This document shows, in pieces, positions 33,101 to 34,556 of a DNA stretch of 35,777 nt. Origin of the DNA: Defluviitaleaceae bacterium (GTDB lineage: Bacteria > Bacillota > Clostridia > Lachnospirales > WQUN01); the NCBI GenBank assembly GCA_009781765.1, contig WQVC01000021.1, positions 1-35,777 on the forward strand, written 5' to 3'. The notes under the pieces were generated by a model. The model saw nothing but the letters and a program-made list of their open reading frames with translations. It was not told where the DNA came from and did not search any database. Within the stretch, counting starts at the first letter, position 1; the number at the start of each line of letters is the position of its first letter. The position numbers were made by a program, and so were the translations under genes.

Positions 33101-33521
33101 ACAGCGCAACCCCAACTACACCGCCGATGAACTTATTCACACGCTTCGCGTAAGCGACGGCGTTTACGCCCGAATGATTGACGATGCATTTATGATTCCG
33201 CTGAGAAGCGTTGCATACGCCCTTAACGCAGATGTTTCGTGGGATGCCGCAACACGAACCGCAACGGTACGCTGCCCCGTCGGCCGCGAAATCACATTTA
33301 CCGACGGGCAAGGCTACATGCACGCAAACGGAAGCCGCGTTCCGACGCTTGATTTCAGCGGCGAACCGGTATCCGCCGTAACGATTCACGACAGAATTTT
33401 CGTAACGCCCCGCGCATTAAGCGAGGCACTGCGCATTCCCATCGGGCAAAACGGCAGAACGGTTTATCTGTACTCGGTATTGCCCGCGTCCGCGCCAAGC
33501 GGACACCGGGGACGCATGTGA
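9135..33521 (+). CDS. Giant secreted multi-repeat surface protein (8,128 residues)
   Basis: One open frame of 24.4 kb with no stop or frameshift. The start at 9135 follows GGAGGGAGG. Residues 1-35 form a signal peptide (hydrophobic core about 16-31, likely cleavage PVAA|YD). Residues 62-155 are acidic repeats. About 17 Big_4-like modules cover 156-2275. A BspA-type leucine-rich block spans 2276-2530 and an Ig-like module about 2540-2642. About 32 repeats of roughly 160 residues cover 2643-7772. A proline-rich, acidic hinge spans 7773-7838 and a copper-amine-oxidase-N-like region 7839-8128. No LPxTG motif, SLH domain, C-terminal membrane helix or enzyme site is seen. The layout suggests a very long extracellular fibre or adhesin of close to 0.9 MDa; that role is inferred. 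It is a single-gene unit between a tRNA terminator and the terminator at 33571. Confidence 0.93.
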   Translation: MFAVFNLDKSAMLRQVAFFMAIVMFLSSSVLPVAAYDTGYFGASGNDADYSSGVDIDVGAGGSEEGENASDGEAGNESGDEAGNDSDNAPDGETSNESGDESGNDSDNAPEGEADNESGDESGNDFGENPDDEYNEREDENTNEIPDGDALFPDEGIRFAALEIIGFGEINGYITEFDYGVTLQEVLNELPAAVRAYLSNGTSRIMSISAWRAPENFGVGRDAVNHYTFTAELNFDAHDDITNFFSHPPLTAAIRIFAASAPYEIAEITALAPITAEKIADLPGELQAEGFVFCASANDLVFRDNLVIPVTWDFLSASIEDEKTVFVTFQPNFDVTLSFAPPAVTVSGGFETFDFYATELPKIAPIVVPFGVDPHELLPDYVPVSISLRGGEFFYEASDSPLFAMQVSAEWQIAVSDDSFTAVATVNLPDNIELVGAIVAELYMLPFNYEILQFFGDFEMHVPAGISSDDLAELFPETVAATVRVLNGIDDFEIHEKSLPAEWIVPHNFDAFAVGETFAFEPLFALDAGVIADVAMPQISVRIFAAEYEVVSFDVAYANLGTRLFGVPKNQLALPEYFYAYVREYSPVSVSSPASIRLYVSDWSAFDSLQPGMQILAPVFDRESIDVVIPASLRPSVSVEISSPVYEIIGFNRSPNTAINVPAGTTQNMIESQLAAAFMFTVTAQLLDDYVFGGNAAAQIFDTARNITTPAAIVGWNILSASAGEYYYFAPVFAAPDFAGPDVRIPAGGLDALAALVAVRVNIDAPEVPVLETVVRISVPYGTEKIRDLMDSAFAYALPTNISVNAGGVSHVINYAVAWDFDAAAFADGRAPGEFAFTPVMTLEYVDIPGTGRVYLTGIARPVVTVEVREPEYTVTSFREITPVPFAAVNYGTRQSTVIDALPNELEAYAHVLNRHNEIIRPETLVTVTGISWDGDAANIYYNGRLATDLMPNNRYRFNAVTTPSALVIPAAFATTFSFLNVSLPFIYAEVYAPEYRIYEFAPLAGNIRNVPYATRRADLNLPSHLLATAILPDPCDAGAFLRSREVSISSGTMAFTPPNLDSLIWQESPGAFNDGRTVGEFIFNPVLPFSSQNLYAVGSSNVRLMTSPPAITVNVQSPVYYVVQVDAVASDQTVPYGRRRAGGALPQGVTYPTNVTVTLSAFYPHAPYGVISGRTRTELIPVEWRPAVNSIVWEHDSLIGEDRARSPGQFAFETNLLDSLGALGVEIVPGTTLPALTVTVEEPIFTITGLHLPYPYVMSADVDFGTSWSTVENFLPDYLDAAVRIYYLGIVGGEFLLTTSAAISATWADEAGAMWVNRDPTPAPGYNRFATGGLFRVDSFPNGIDVSGVTLAHEFSGTNVQVVLCDNLLAPSVTINVGAILYTVWSAALVDDTYETRQIPYGTRRDDFAGLMFPQAIYVTARALDPYGNIIRGADVDGFAGEYIELTQRIGVGHSGTIAWSDYPVHPAAEYPSGHLRTIGDRQFVAEIDVPGMLTSPSGLVITREILLPVLDVAEFVIPHVWHDNFIPTASGDSADLFRIVPYGTENLELPTGMRAIAHIYCPDGTVRLNTVEITVGGNYVLSYNTAYLTAPVNIPTGTTVPNWNYFGAPYDRFTAGSYYFDPNIEISGTNVTISATAPRVRIVVGEPMHVIVGFLPEQDITVLWGTPEGSIGLPQYLSAQVHVYGPAGLVRTYGLLPGDEIFGIPNHAAIPFPINSPAFSVGSETWVWDAIYDEFTPGVYNFRAVPINPAITTFAALSVNLPDDDWVLRFDTVFPEIDVTVLPIIIADFRDPDDWQSLPFGSGIGDIVSPSALGLRTIRYGVSASVPYLYDDSIDIIDTTWAFRAANGFTDFTGFTPFPAPPRPAIGRRVYHIFDPVLSDAGFVFFTPAFIAAQTNLNVPAGFTWPVAAPIAPIIEVEVRAIPILETPLPFNDFEIRVIGGVPQDVRVFPYGTELADLEIPAFGGGFIGTSAGLANGLLEDVRVRTYTSPTVYDNQVREDLRVIWTVTLFNPTTGLYDAVNFNPRLPGRYVFTGAFYDQNYSLHDVVHDTTLAAPRFIVIIEPRDYVFQHFHPLYPAEARRIGPPTIHRDWFGGSEQRAVPFGTARADLDLPGLWAWVRLYEANGDIFENFFVPMGTPEWVWNPCWFPTSVPACSIDAFDLNHHVLRQLPNYPFNPAASFPGTPFAMYGNINWNNGTRENVQRNTANGAFVIGDPWQGNILAPYHNVADYPASGGRPGFYRFDLIVNSSIVPASYDGSSLPDILIEVTRLDFNGNLAITMPVAGSDYLEPLMTAAMYGIFARRNEVHTVTLNGGNGFTIIPGGTTTAHYLNNVNWPFLDTLNLFNFGGTLAPGAFRGNDILQTVSLRPRAAGFDGVALPADVFRDNDALTTIGYCQNAISFNWRDTMPAHWNVSTHPVTVALDAQYILQTSSATNIHRNLIDLERVQNIGAWAFAGSDGIVAVRLPEVVNNLGSGVFNGVSNLKLVVLSFVGDGGVSATANTFVGVPSYKILRDETRLSLIHEVLPGGMGVPSGFGAGRYAHLPNRLAYIGETLTITVTPAIPSGHPVLDMLEFQWQFGTESGGVITWADVYPGQRGHTLTTTLATIDDFAYWRARVYFLGGETIHYTLPMRFANIETDIRITTPRCRTTLNPGFFCGGACLLYPARAWDEGCADCYPMLPWFEGYPDEYLRHDFPTTVAGYTWAAGQFAEFRIYNFGNDITGIPLTEMVFYFESEWPNGLDGARSPFNSSFTVNRGFVLHGTEGMIHTLHPGEGANLRIWPEHHLFPGEHRDWLIIRSAEDVYARILLTFYVEPHYLHVETQAPRNPEWKWRGVCTELCVLNCDLTHTNIWRFPGRTAGYLLGNFVNNPYTAAEMSGTVGFVQFDIRNQTNRVMEGINDISFDSVRLHGEESPFVLEERPGGFLFSGRDFPTGGAHTTSIGTIHSTPPGYPWANIRVRPRAGLLPNADGTPRTYRDALRIRGLDGFEVILELEFTVYAPIFDITVRTSRDTTAQQAVALPHSLVTGSNPRHSDVYIVFPTRGAGYIFPLDNSNPNVTLGTRQIDLINNHDGMSFGNTTPLTGIRWHFMCLEISCDPTLGCSDCDAGRRVQGRYFYMHDVGENHLMPTVPPALRGVRGLVRGTDLGANVTRNAAGDILTIIGTPMMPAPMLHAIRAPHPVYGGDLWHGNLRVTPRHGLTVGNYEDVLVIEANYGFRLEIPISMEVTEPYFRVEARTGAARGQNVLAYTDSNVTTTFVFNSRQAGYMSFYAPRVNDTRAAGHAGPRQVNLQNLGTIPVTGLNWHWGSMERFLTCADVGCTVPACTADHIDPTSFRQNPPSTFNTAGIFADTPFMVVGGWDLRIGAGTSNTDTNIPRANRLMPYGTSTANTTTLPQDGNGFSDFENNLAHIRVMPRYRIPPGIYSDYLVIRGDYGFEIRIPFEFEVLAPEFVLNVTTFSHMGSEVYLASGSALAMITPYALVFPNRQVGYGSFFGGFANSPDYSSVNLDNGHRQIVFSNVSPNAHGLSNRILGITPGVPTGSFACPITNVQMPNIGVNRQRVSWASEWEWSAAEARYVRVDYTRSPFIVTRNLSNSASTEALRSLRTDITMPGSGTYTVAQIWVRPRDGLLPGTHRDYLVLHGEYGFELRVPVQFTVDPPFEDIISVSPQRWTFTPRDEGYRITHVIDAQANWRTGFAQFNITNWGDFPLDLNWDRTVNPGSIDGWDGASPLPNLTDMRGTSDIINLPGSNILFGTAGMVGDTLVVNPASLRADSPAFVIYRGLTEGHLIATGTGAAGTPFDRGNLIYNDRGVIPAIPGADNYVNANIRVKPRMGLPAGTHTDVLVIRVPIDVGEYLLIPIPLEFTVFPRFGLRLRSRDYLDAAADALQSQGVFGYSGLRSLAPRPNWTAAANNWGSYELPDTRTIPMWSFAPVFEGYGIEHPADFPGARTGSRSLAAPASYTWAMSEAGGALTATPADRLSVAMFEIFNTGRDRVHDVNATFQSVIDGGESPFYIQRGLHSNQTLYQHILAARGNGNRGGIGTGNANVGAIFPQAYLTRLAVGIPGDDEILPPCCDTCRRNWCGVCGELLTWLFCTDADAYIFTDGDCGVTITDGIGESDCQPNEPCDCNVTGSATVIETIRPRLEHYRVRPRHDLPPGIHEDIFIVETEHGVEVEVALRFEVLPLNIAIDTEVISAWNWDAVLQQYVAVPESPRNFTHPTWSGGTSSAGNRTMPQWQFNTRQLGFIPTGVVNCNDFGTRQFNLRNIAEPASWVCSAGIVRNHRAIHPTLRVERLEWEFQSVLDGMPAEYANRWAAQLDEWADAGITPPAPGTPAYVLARNAARSAAHEYLRARAYFQFTGDLNFTDNTHPSGAPAILAEHPRGRDYSDWVNGIWANETNRTVNGIWETSAAGMSASYIRTEPRIGLGFGAGETVPVGGREFTDNLVIWNPLTWNPTTQEQDPLAVIPLSVRVQPFLLRVSSDQCTESCLISCANPLHRDWNSGRTPIHHWQYLPVWNFGARNPGVPVSRTLVNDGGDVARFIIDNFGEFPVTGLNSYSFTFASVTGGVRLFNETPAGDFEWERDVDIDPWRTIHTAPFTVYGPTLYVGPDGFGTSDITTQILAGSDGVNLINPVESFANFRVLPSENLAPGRHNDVLFIRNVGGFELAIPFTILVHEYDVDFVVEEFVPREHGFAIDLGEDTRIISITNSGDFPVLALFRDFVNIPPEFQVRDPNCTAVFPQPYRYRYVARIRGYRDPVTGEVVASDSAPGYVYYEYGDLISRGHPSAGRYFNIEGGQIFDHWNFAGGYHIEVYRDGNGDPILDAAGRQTPMLDINGDFIPVMEWHRIPGGGGAPVRADDQNRTPTNPDPGDSCCCAEYVWGPRPVRTLTSIGPNQSVYLIIRMNYGLGEGHFREYLRLFNDFHFEAHIPLDFTVIANEFALVAETVTGEPMVMIDFGAIYFGDTLPDPRIVMLRNVGNTDLTNYLTHHFPIARELDDLGFVGNWGPPRGGAVVPSNPFALTRNLHADSEISGTTVVGAMRTQDGYIHGGTPTSTILRERDGSIVVSLWQDVRFWPPGTYTAMLSVFGNYGEADVLHIPISITILPPNAIVNPEIITFDREVVGYSNPGEEEITIRNLMPAGTLANVGYQWVGANNAFEVVSITPPEIRVYDHDELGNPIPGTGRYTRLVDDEGIFTVRPLPGLSPGTHTAVIEILFDFSGDDFNGLVELSFTVDPHEGELEPGELFWAARPQGYTVADVPAQTTAIHNTSIRWPFYIYEIFLQGDVAGDSPFEIVSAPAVGTFIPSGNMSQLVSLRPKTGLPVGFHSDVVVVRVATMNPALAHHENYIVDLTAYLSFTVGIPGISAIVGPAMHTWPPQGYGYATQPYRVFTVTNTGDNPLYDVIAYFTGANPNFVVVDPATGAVLSAADTTVPRLIPFARRYDPIINPGGIYPHSVTFAVRPIDGLAPNDLAAREFTANLNVRSYGLHEVAEVSFTVLPPAAQMHGIGVWDSTDANYAIRPTVEFTLENIGDGILTGGILADVRVTLTSTAFEFVGDTTPRTVAENGTTSWQVRPRTGLAPATYTAYLVVETRHGLVFNVPLSFTVNHARAVVDPTIFAWPPVTVGYQRELAPPQRFRITNIGDSPIPFLPVSFGDGYAFEHVSPLSNEAGFPISVIPPGGVGFVIIRPRLDLPMGVYTDYLYISGDAAHVLFGGDNMPSIRIPITFTVVPPQLTATPPGQAFTAVVGYATPSGINPQTGIIEISRSNYSYIVENISASWATGTHFSLLGGFATIPTRLMPGQTFNVQIRPVPGLPVGNYSDVLRLRNPDGLVLDIPVTFSVSEYAAEAYPNPLYFEPRIFGYPAAPTGFVEISSLVPSSPGRTGVTATLASGANFAITGSPTFDLRPYGDPNPHRLFLQPNTGLPVGRHTDTILITDGDGFYLNVGIIFDVIAPTRTAEMTPAQRIWPTVNPRYTTAAIPEQIFTITNTGTGSLTGITATFRYNDGFRISTPLSTIPGAASNNILTDFTIRVPDTTATSGEEFNFLQSRQLVIGVQPHLNLGTRTFRDVLVITDEFGHILLEAELTFSVSAFRLNVDPMRADFPPEIHGYTFDPWVDGVVNNDDGTITINIVSNETFGLTDITAQLLAGAATAFEIVSPPESTMTSVIGGRNFTSITVRPRQGLPVGSFSDTLEITGHSAAGAGVGTFVIPIPLTFAVLYPPFESEITHFVAPAYIPGNVNFLTDDLIRIRITNTGARPIIRPEVSLASANSAYEIVGGLQGVGLADRWLGTEAVPALGGGYEIVDIWEQNLPGLAPGAFAYVYVRPRPNLPGDYPSPRLFPETLIFTAEEGFIATVGLHFEVLGVAPTFYTEMTTAAGSASPNALVSYMYVGATRTIYTVAVENTGTGTFLLQDLLPTVSGGFEIVGGFENFDGTPAGGLFLPGEIVYIRVRATAATALAVNPGHSGSVGILHNGLPVNSLPVTLEVRPRGFIVTAPANNIFRLYVGEDPTNPSPISNPANVINYPYAFARRMYITNTSSHVLNLDTDVAFAFANDRFEIIDWPVATILAQNEYAYFYVRPRAGFTNATVAALPDTVTFSHVYDTANVLDPIQLILSVVVPTFGVGEVTRKTGHHFSQTANGTFVYCVGETHTAHTQEFTITNTSRVPLCFDTHMSVMTGDVEFELAAWSGLTGTMLLPGAVVTIDVHPTAEAVTLAALQSRGGRRTENIYVQHIWQSAAEQAAGTRGMVLYVNPVDFAVTINPNTLTFYRREVQDCTNTAHRIPVTLENISSRVGINVSDIALSFPGDLYRICPQYAGYFDPANAAYTHTLAPATAAGERGAPFTFYLIPAEQSLRRMPGSYSDVLRVVYARAPVVTRNFPVHLNILRPEFELLPAAVPPIINLAVGENPNTQQRDVVIRNTGRGPIYVGDLNISFTGANAGDFEFALITPPTYLLPNEEMTIRVQATVAASLLFGAGRTATLEVRHIIRPDAVADPATAVPVNGAFGSRTFTLNIGAPTFEITSNFAGFMYYFREPLNPALTDHQQTFTIRNTSAVPLYFNRGAYVEIGGVRTWIPNPASAITEAVPGTDFGMVTFAFTDASTFTSALFEIAEITPAQWLPLAPNAERTFIVRPTRYAIDNPAMLTATFPIDVNMQVVHSLAGAPVNRALELEVRPVNFTVAVEPSAHIVMDRGGTAASNQRLVRITNTSTRESIPLTGANAMSIAFDTTDVFEIVGNITGSIAPGGNTEFSIQPTETARWTVAEVYDILRVNYFRSTTPANPRIDLTVNAGSFRIVNAEPVRFNIYAGETPANISHHVQRVTIENLTDGAIHYSDLSVLINPGYSNGWFEYEWVGSSIAANSTGELEIRLINTPALADYFAHSGMLTMPLLVTPSGITLVGADLINLEAEIRPVNFVVTPASPWNISARWGETPTFTAYLHNLSTRVTPDAAAISRLFDNDYFEISDWPAGLSLTEPTPFTIRAVSSRMALGIHGDFLRFSYERSTTNHDLPIYFTVTGPEIIVAPGLPFDIYAGETAVVGHGIREIRITNNSAISLELDNLAISFEDNYDLPDGSGFFSYEPLTGTLSPGAYAYVVISVSTPPAIGDVGYYSSRMVVSYEIGDVIGTIQDYAVLTLDIRPVNFSVTLPDPWHVTMNPGDVPEDHPRTVELLNLSTRIPISLAEISRAFDSHTLSESIFEIQWPGGMLLPGGTREFVILPSDEERDPGVYHDALNLSFAYSNTVSAVPGVNHHHSITLTVNPLIVPPPPRPPRPPHLQPPLGQRPGGWLNRRLWPYLPQEPSGDTHDVDVEEIDEIEIEATELVIIPIGSNRINRAARTGNPDYRTVRETRQDVYTWLDETNATMVSVRFMADILGLPITWDGRTAVIDPDGHNIAVTHGATFMYANGMRVPLLNADNELTRTELIGDRLFVPLRPLGNALGMPVGWNPHTRTAYLYVESTADFAITIVAVSLGEEYVYGLQRNPNYTADELIHTLRVSDGVYARMIDDAFMIPLRSVAYALNADVSWDAATRTATVRCPVGREITFTDGQGYMHANGSRVPTLDFSGEPVSAVTIHDRIFVTPRALSEALRIPIGQNGRTVYLYSVLPASAPSGHRGRM
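9333..9510 (+). repeat. 60-bp in-frame tandem repeat encoding an acidic linker
   Basis: A 60-base unit begins at 9363, 9423 and 9483, with half a unit before the first and the last cut after about 28 bases. Each unit encodes 20 residues of the type ESGDESGNDSDNAPEGEADN. Full copies differ by a few bases. The segment is rich in Asp, Glu, Asn, Ser and Gly, lies straight after the signal peptide region, and is expected to be unfolded. The near-identical units point to recent slippage or unequal exchange. Confidence 0.9.
9600..15959 (+). repeat. Array of about 17 degenerate Big_4-like modules (residues 156-2275)
   Basis: Roughly 125-residue units share a recurring pattern. An opening 'P.Y.(V/I)..F' is followed by '(V/I)PYGT...L.LP', then a strand pair. 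A central '(V/I).W' follows, with a stretch like 'PG.F.F.PV', and the unit closes with 'P.(I/V)TV.V..PEY'. Clear examples are 'VPYGTEKIRDLM', 'VNYGTRQSTVI', 'IPYGTRRDDF', 'VPYGTENLELP' and 'VPFGTARADLDLP'. The pattern fits group-4 bacterial Ig-like domains with long insertions. Copies are strongly diverged, so the array is old. Unit count is by eye and may be off by one or two. Confidence 0.6.
15960..16725 (+). other. BspA-type leucine-rich-repeat block inside the giant protein
   Basis: Residues 2276-2530 contain irregular units such as 'LAPGAFRGNDILQTVSL', 'LPADVFRDNDALTTIGY', 'IGAWAFAGSDGIVAVRLP' and 'LGSGVFNGVSNLKLVVL'. The 'I...AF.G...L..V.LP' spacing is that of LRR_5/BspA repeats, which are common in adhesins of host-associated bacteria. 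This single block separates the two large beta-sandwich arrays and is the best candidate in the protein for a ligand-binding head. Confidence 0.75.
16750..17058 (+). other. Single Ig-like module of the giant protein
   Basis: Residues about 2540-2642 ('YIGETLTITVTPAIPSG', then 'LEFQWQFG', then 'YWRARVYFLGG') have the alternating strands, the central 'FQWQ' and the later 'YWRARV' of an Ig-like beta-sandwich. It bridges the leucine-rich block and the second array. Function is structural by inference. Confidence 0.5.
17061..32447 (+). repeat. Array of about 32 Hydin/ASH-like repeats of ~160 residues (residues 2643-7772)
   Basis: Each unit opens with an 'F.......GY' or 'Y.V.........F.P' strand and runs through 'F.ITNTGD.PL' and '.F.I......L.PG'. 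It then reaches a very constant 'I.VRPR.GLP.GTH.D.L.I.G..G....IPL.FTV.P'. Good copies include 'IRVKPRMGLPAGTHTDVLVI', 'VSLRPKTGLPVGFHSDVVVV' and 'ITVRPRQGLPVGSFSDTLEI'. Strand pattern and the 'N.G..P' turn resemble ASPM/SPD-2/Hydin (choice-of-anchor D) beta-sandwiches. Some early copies (to about residue 4900) carry large loops with clustered cysteines. The last copies lose the 'GLP.G' signature and alternate between two types. Repeat number was counted by eye. Confidence 0.65.
32451..32640 (+). other. Proline-rich and acidic hinge of the giant protein
   Basis: Residues 7773-7836 begin with 'VPPPPRPPRPPHLQPPLG' and continue into an Asp/Glu-rich segment ('DVDVEEIDEIEIEATE'). Such stretches usually act as cell-wall-spanning or flexible spacers before a terminal anchor or stalk module. 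Confidence 0.7.
32649..33518 (+). other. C-terminal copper-amine-oxidase-N-like stalk region
   Basis: Residues 7839-8128 hold two related blocks. The first has 'MVSVRFMADILGLPITWDGRTAVI', split here as MVSVRFMADI and LGLPITWDGRT, then 'LFVPLRPLGNALGMPVGWN' and 'TRTAYLYV'. The second has 'FMIPLRSVAYALNADVSWD', 'ATRTATVRC' and a final 'IFVTPRALSEALRIPIGQN'. The '(F/V)(V/I)P(L/V)R..(A/L)..LG..V.W' plus 'R.A.(V/L)' pattern is that of the Cu_amine_oxidN1 family of secreted Firmicutes proteins. It lacks any amine oxidase catalytic part and is thought to be a structural or wall-associated module. Confidence 0.85.
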
Positions 33522-33570
33522 GTTGCCGCGCATTCCCTCGAAGCCGAACAATATTCTGCGAAATAAAAAA

Positions 33571-33608
33571 CCCTATCGACAGCAATCAGTTGCCGATAGG
33601 GTTTTTTT
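33571..33608. terminator. Bidirectional Rho-independent terminator
   Basis: Stem CCCTATCG (33571-33578) pairs with CGATAGGG (33594-33601); GCAA/TTGC adds four inner pairs. It is flanked by a run of A on the left and seven T on the right, so it can stop the giant gene on the plus strand and plsC on the minus strand. It lies 49 bases after the giant gene's stop codon. Confidence 0.9.
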
Positions 33609-33627
33609 ATGGCATACAGAATTATCA

Positions 33628-33711
33628 AAAAATCGCGCGAAGCGCGATTTTTAAGAAAGTTTTTGTCAAACTTTTTTCAAAAAGTTTGCGGGGTGCGGGG
33701 CGGAGCCCTGC
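33628..33711. repeat. Multi-hairpin intergenic repeat, copy B (short form)
   Basis: Hairpins AAAATCGCGC/GCGCGATTTT (loop GAA at 33639-33641), CAAACTTTTT/AAAAAGTTTG (33667-33688) and GCGGGGC/GCCCTGC (33695-33711) match copy A at 7540-7670 in order and sequence. Copy B lacks about 40 internal bases. Compensating changes keep pairing (GAAC/GTTC in A, CAAAC/GTTTG in B). The right half overlaps the end of plsC and encodes its last 14 or so residues. Confidence 0.8.
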
Positions 33712-34424
33712 GGTTTTGGCGTTGTCGCGCGAATTATCCCCTCAACCCTTGCCGGCAAAGCCGCCAATTCTTCATCGTTTAAATCGGCCGTTGCAATGGG
33801 CGGATGGATTGTTATGTACACATCCGCCGGCTTAATCCGATTTTTGTTAGCCTCCATAATTTTATACGTGCCGTTGATTGTAACCGGAACAATCGGCACT
33901 TTCGACTTCGTGGCCAGCTTATAACTGCCCGCCTTAAATTCGCCGAAAGAATCGCCTTTGCTGCGCGTACCCTCGGGGAAAACCACCATCGAATGACCGC
34001 TTTTTAAAATGCGAATGCCCTCTAAAATCGTTTTCGCGGATTGGCGCAAATCTTTTCTGTTCAAAAAAACGCAGTTGATGTATTTCATCCACGTTCGCAA
34101 AACGGGAACTTTCAAAATTTCAATTTTCGCAACAAATCCTTTCGGCTTTGCAATAAGCGCGAGAAACACGGCGATGTCAAAATTACTCTGATGATTGCTT
34201 ATAAACAGCACAGCTTCGTCGGGGATATTCTCCATGCCCGCCATATGAAAACGCGCCCCGCTTGTACGCACCTGAATTAAAGCCCATTGCCGCACAATGA
34301 ACTCCGTAAATTTCAAAAAGTCCCTTTCGGGCATGGATTTTTTTCGTATCGTCGCGATTAAAAGCAGCGGCGCGGTTAAAAATAACGTAACGGCAAATAT
34401 CGGATACCACAGTAAAGTTCGCAT
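33666..34424 (-). CDS. plsC: 1-acyl-sn-glycerol-3-phosphate acyltransferase (PlsC family)
   Basis: A 252-residue LPLAT-family enzyme that acylates lysophosphatidic acid to phosphatidic acid at the membrane. The N-terminal hydrophobic segment (about 3-27) anchors it. The catalytic NHx4D box is NHQSNFD with His78 and Asp83. 'FPEGTRSKG' (from residue 149) binds the glycerol phosphate, and 'VPIVPVTINGTY' is the fourth conserved block. The ATG at 34424 is chosen over a GTG at 34460 because GGGAGA stands just before it and a -10 box (TATACT, 34451-34456) would overlap the longer version. The last 14 or so residues (QGSAPHPANFLKKV) are encoded by a repeat element and fall outside the conserved domain. 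Specificity for acyl donor cannot be told. Confidence 0.9.
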   Translation of the reverse strand: MRTLLWYPIFAVTLFLTAPLLLIATIRKKSMPERDFLKFTEFIVRQWALIQVRTSGARFHMAGMENIPDEAVLFISNHQSNFDIAVFLALIAKPKGFVAKIEILKVPVLRTWMKYINCVFLNRKDLRQSAKTILEGIRILKSGHSMVVFPEGTRSKGDSFGEFKAGSYKLATKSKVPIVPVTINGTYKIMEANKNRIKPADVYITIHPPIATADLNDEELAALPARVEGIIRATTPKPQGSAPHPANFLKKV

Positions 34425-34450
34425 TTTATTCTCCCGGAAGTTTTGTATTG

Positions 34451-34479
34451 AGTATATCACAGAACTTTGTTTTTCCGAA
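34451..34479 (-). promoter_or_regulatory. Probable promoter of plsC
   Basis: On the minus strand TTCGGA (34474-34479) and TATACT (34451-34456) are separated by 17 bases, 27 bases before the plsC ATG. The -10 box is good and the -35 box weak. Confidence 0.5.
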
Positions 34480-34491
34480 AAATTCTTTCCC

Positions 34492-34521
34492 TTGTGCTTC
34501 AGCCTTCGCGTGTCATATAGT
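34492..34521 (+). promoter_or_regulatory. Probable promoter of the HTH-acetyltransferase gene
   Basis: TTGTGC (34492-34497) and TATAGT (34516-34521) are 18 bases apart, 36 bases before the ATG at 34557. It is divergent from the plsC promoter. Confidence 0.5.
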
Positions 34522-34556
34522 AATCCTGTCGCCGACGCCGGAAAGGAAGATGCCCT

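Noticed and set aside
32649-33518. Amine oxidase activity for the end of the giant protein
   Set aside because: Only the N-terminal-type accessory module pattern is present; the catalytic domain with its topaquinone tyrosine and copper histidines is absent.
34425-34460. GTG at 34460 as the plsC start, adding 12 residues
   Set aside because: It overlaps the likely -10 box, and a GGGAGA binding site stands before the ATG at 34424.
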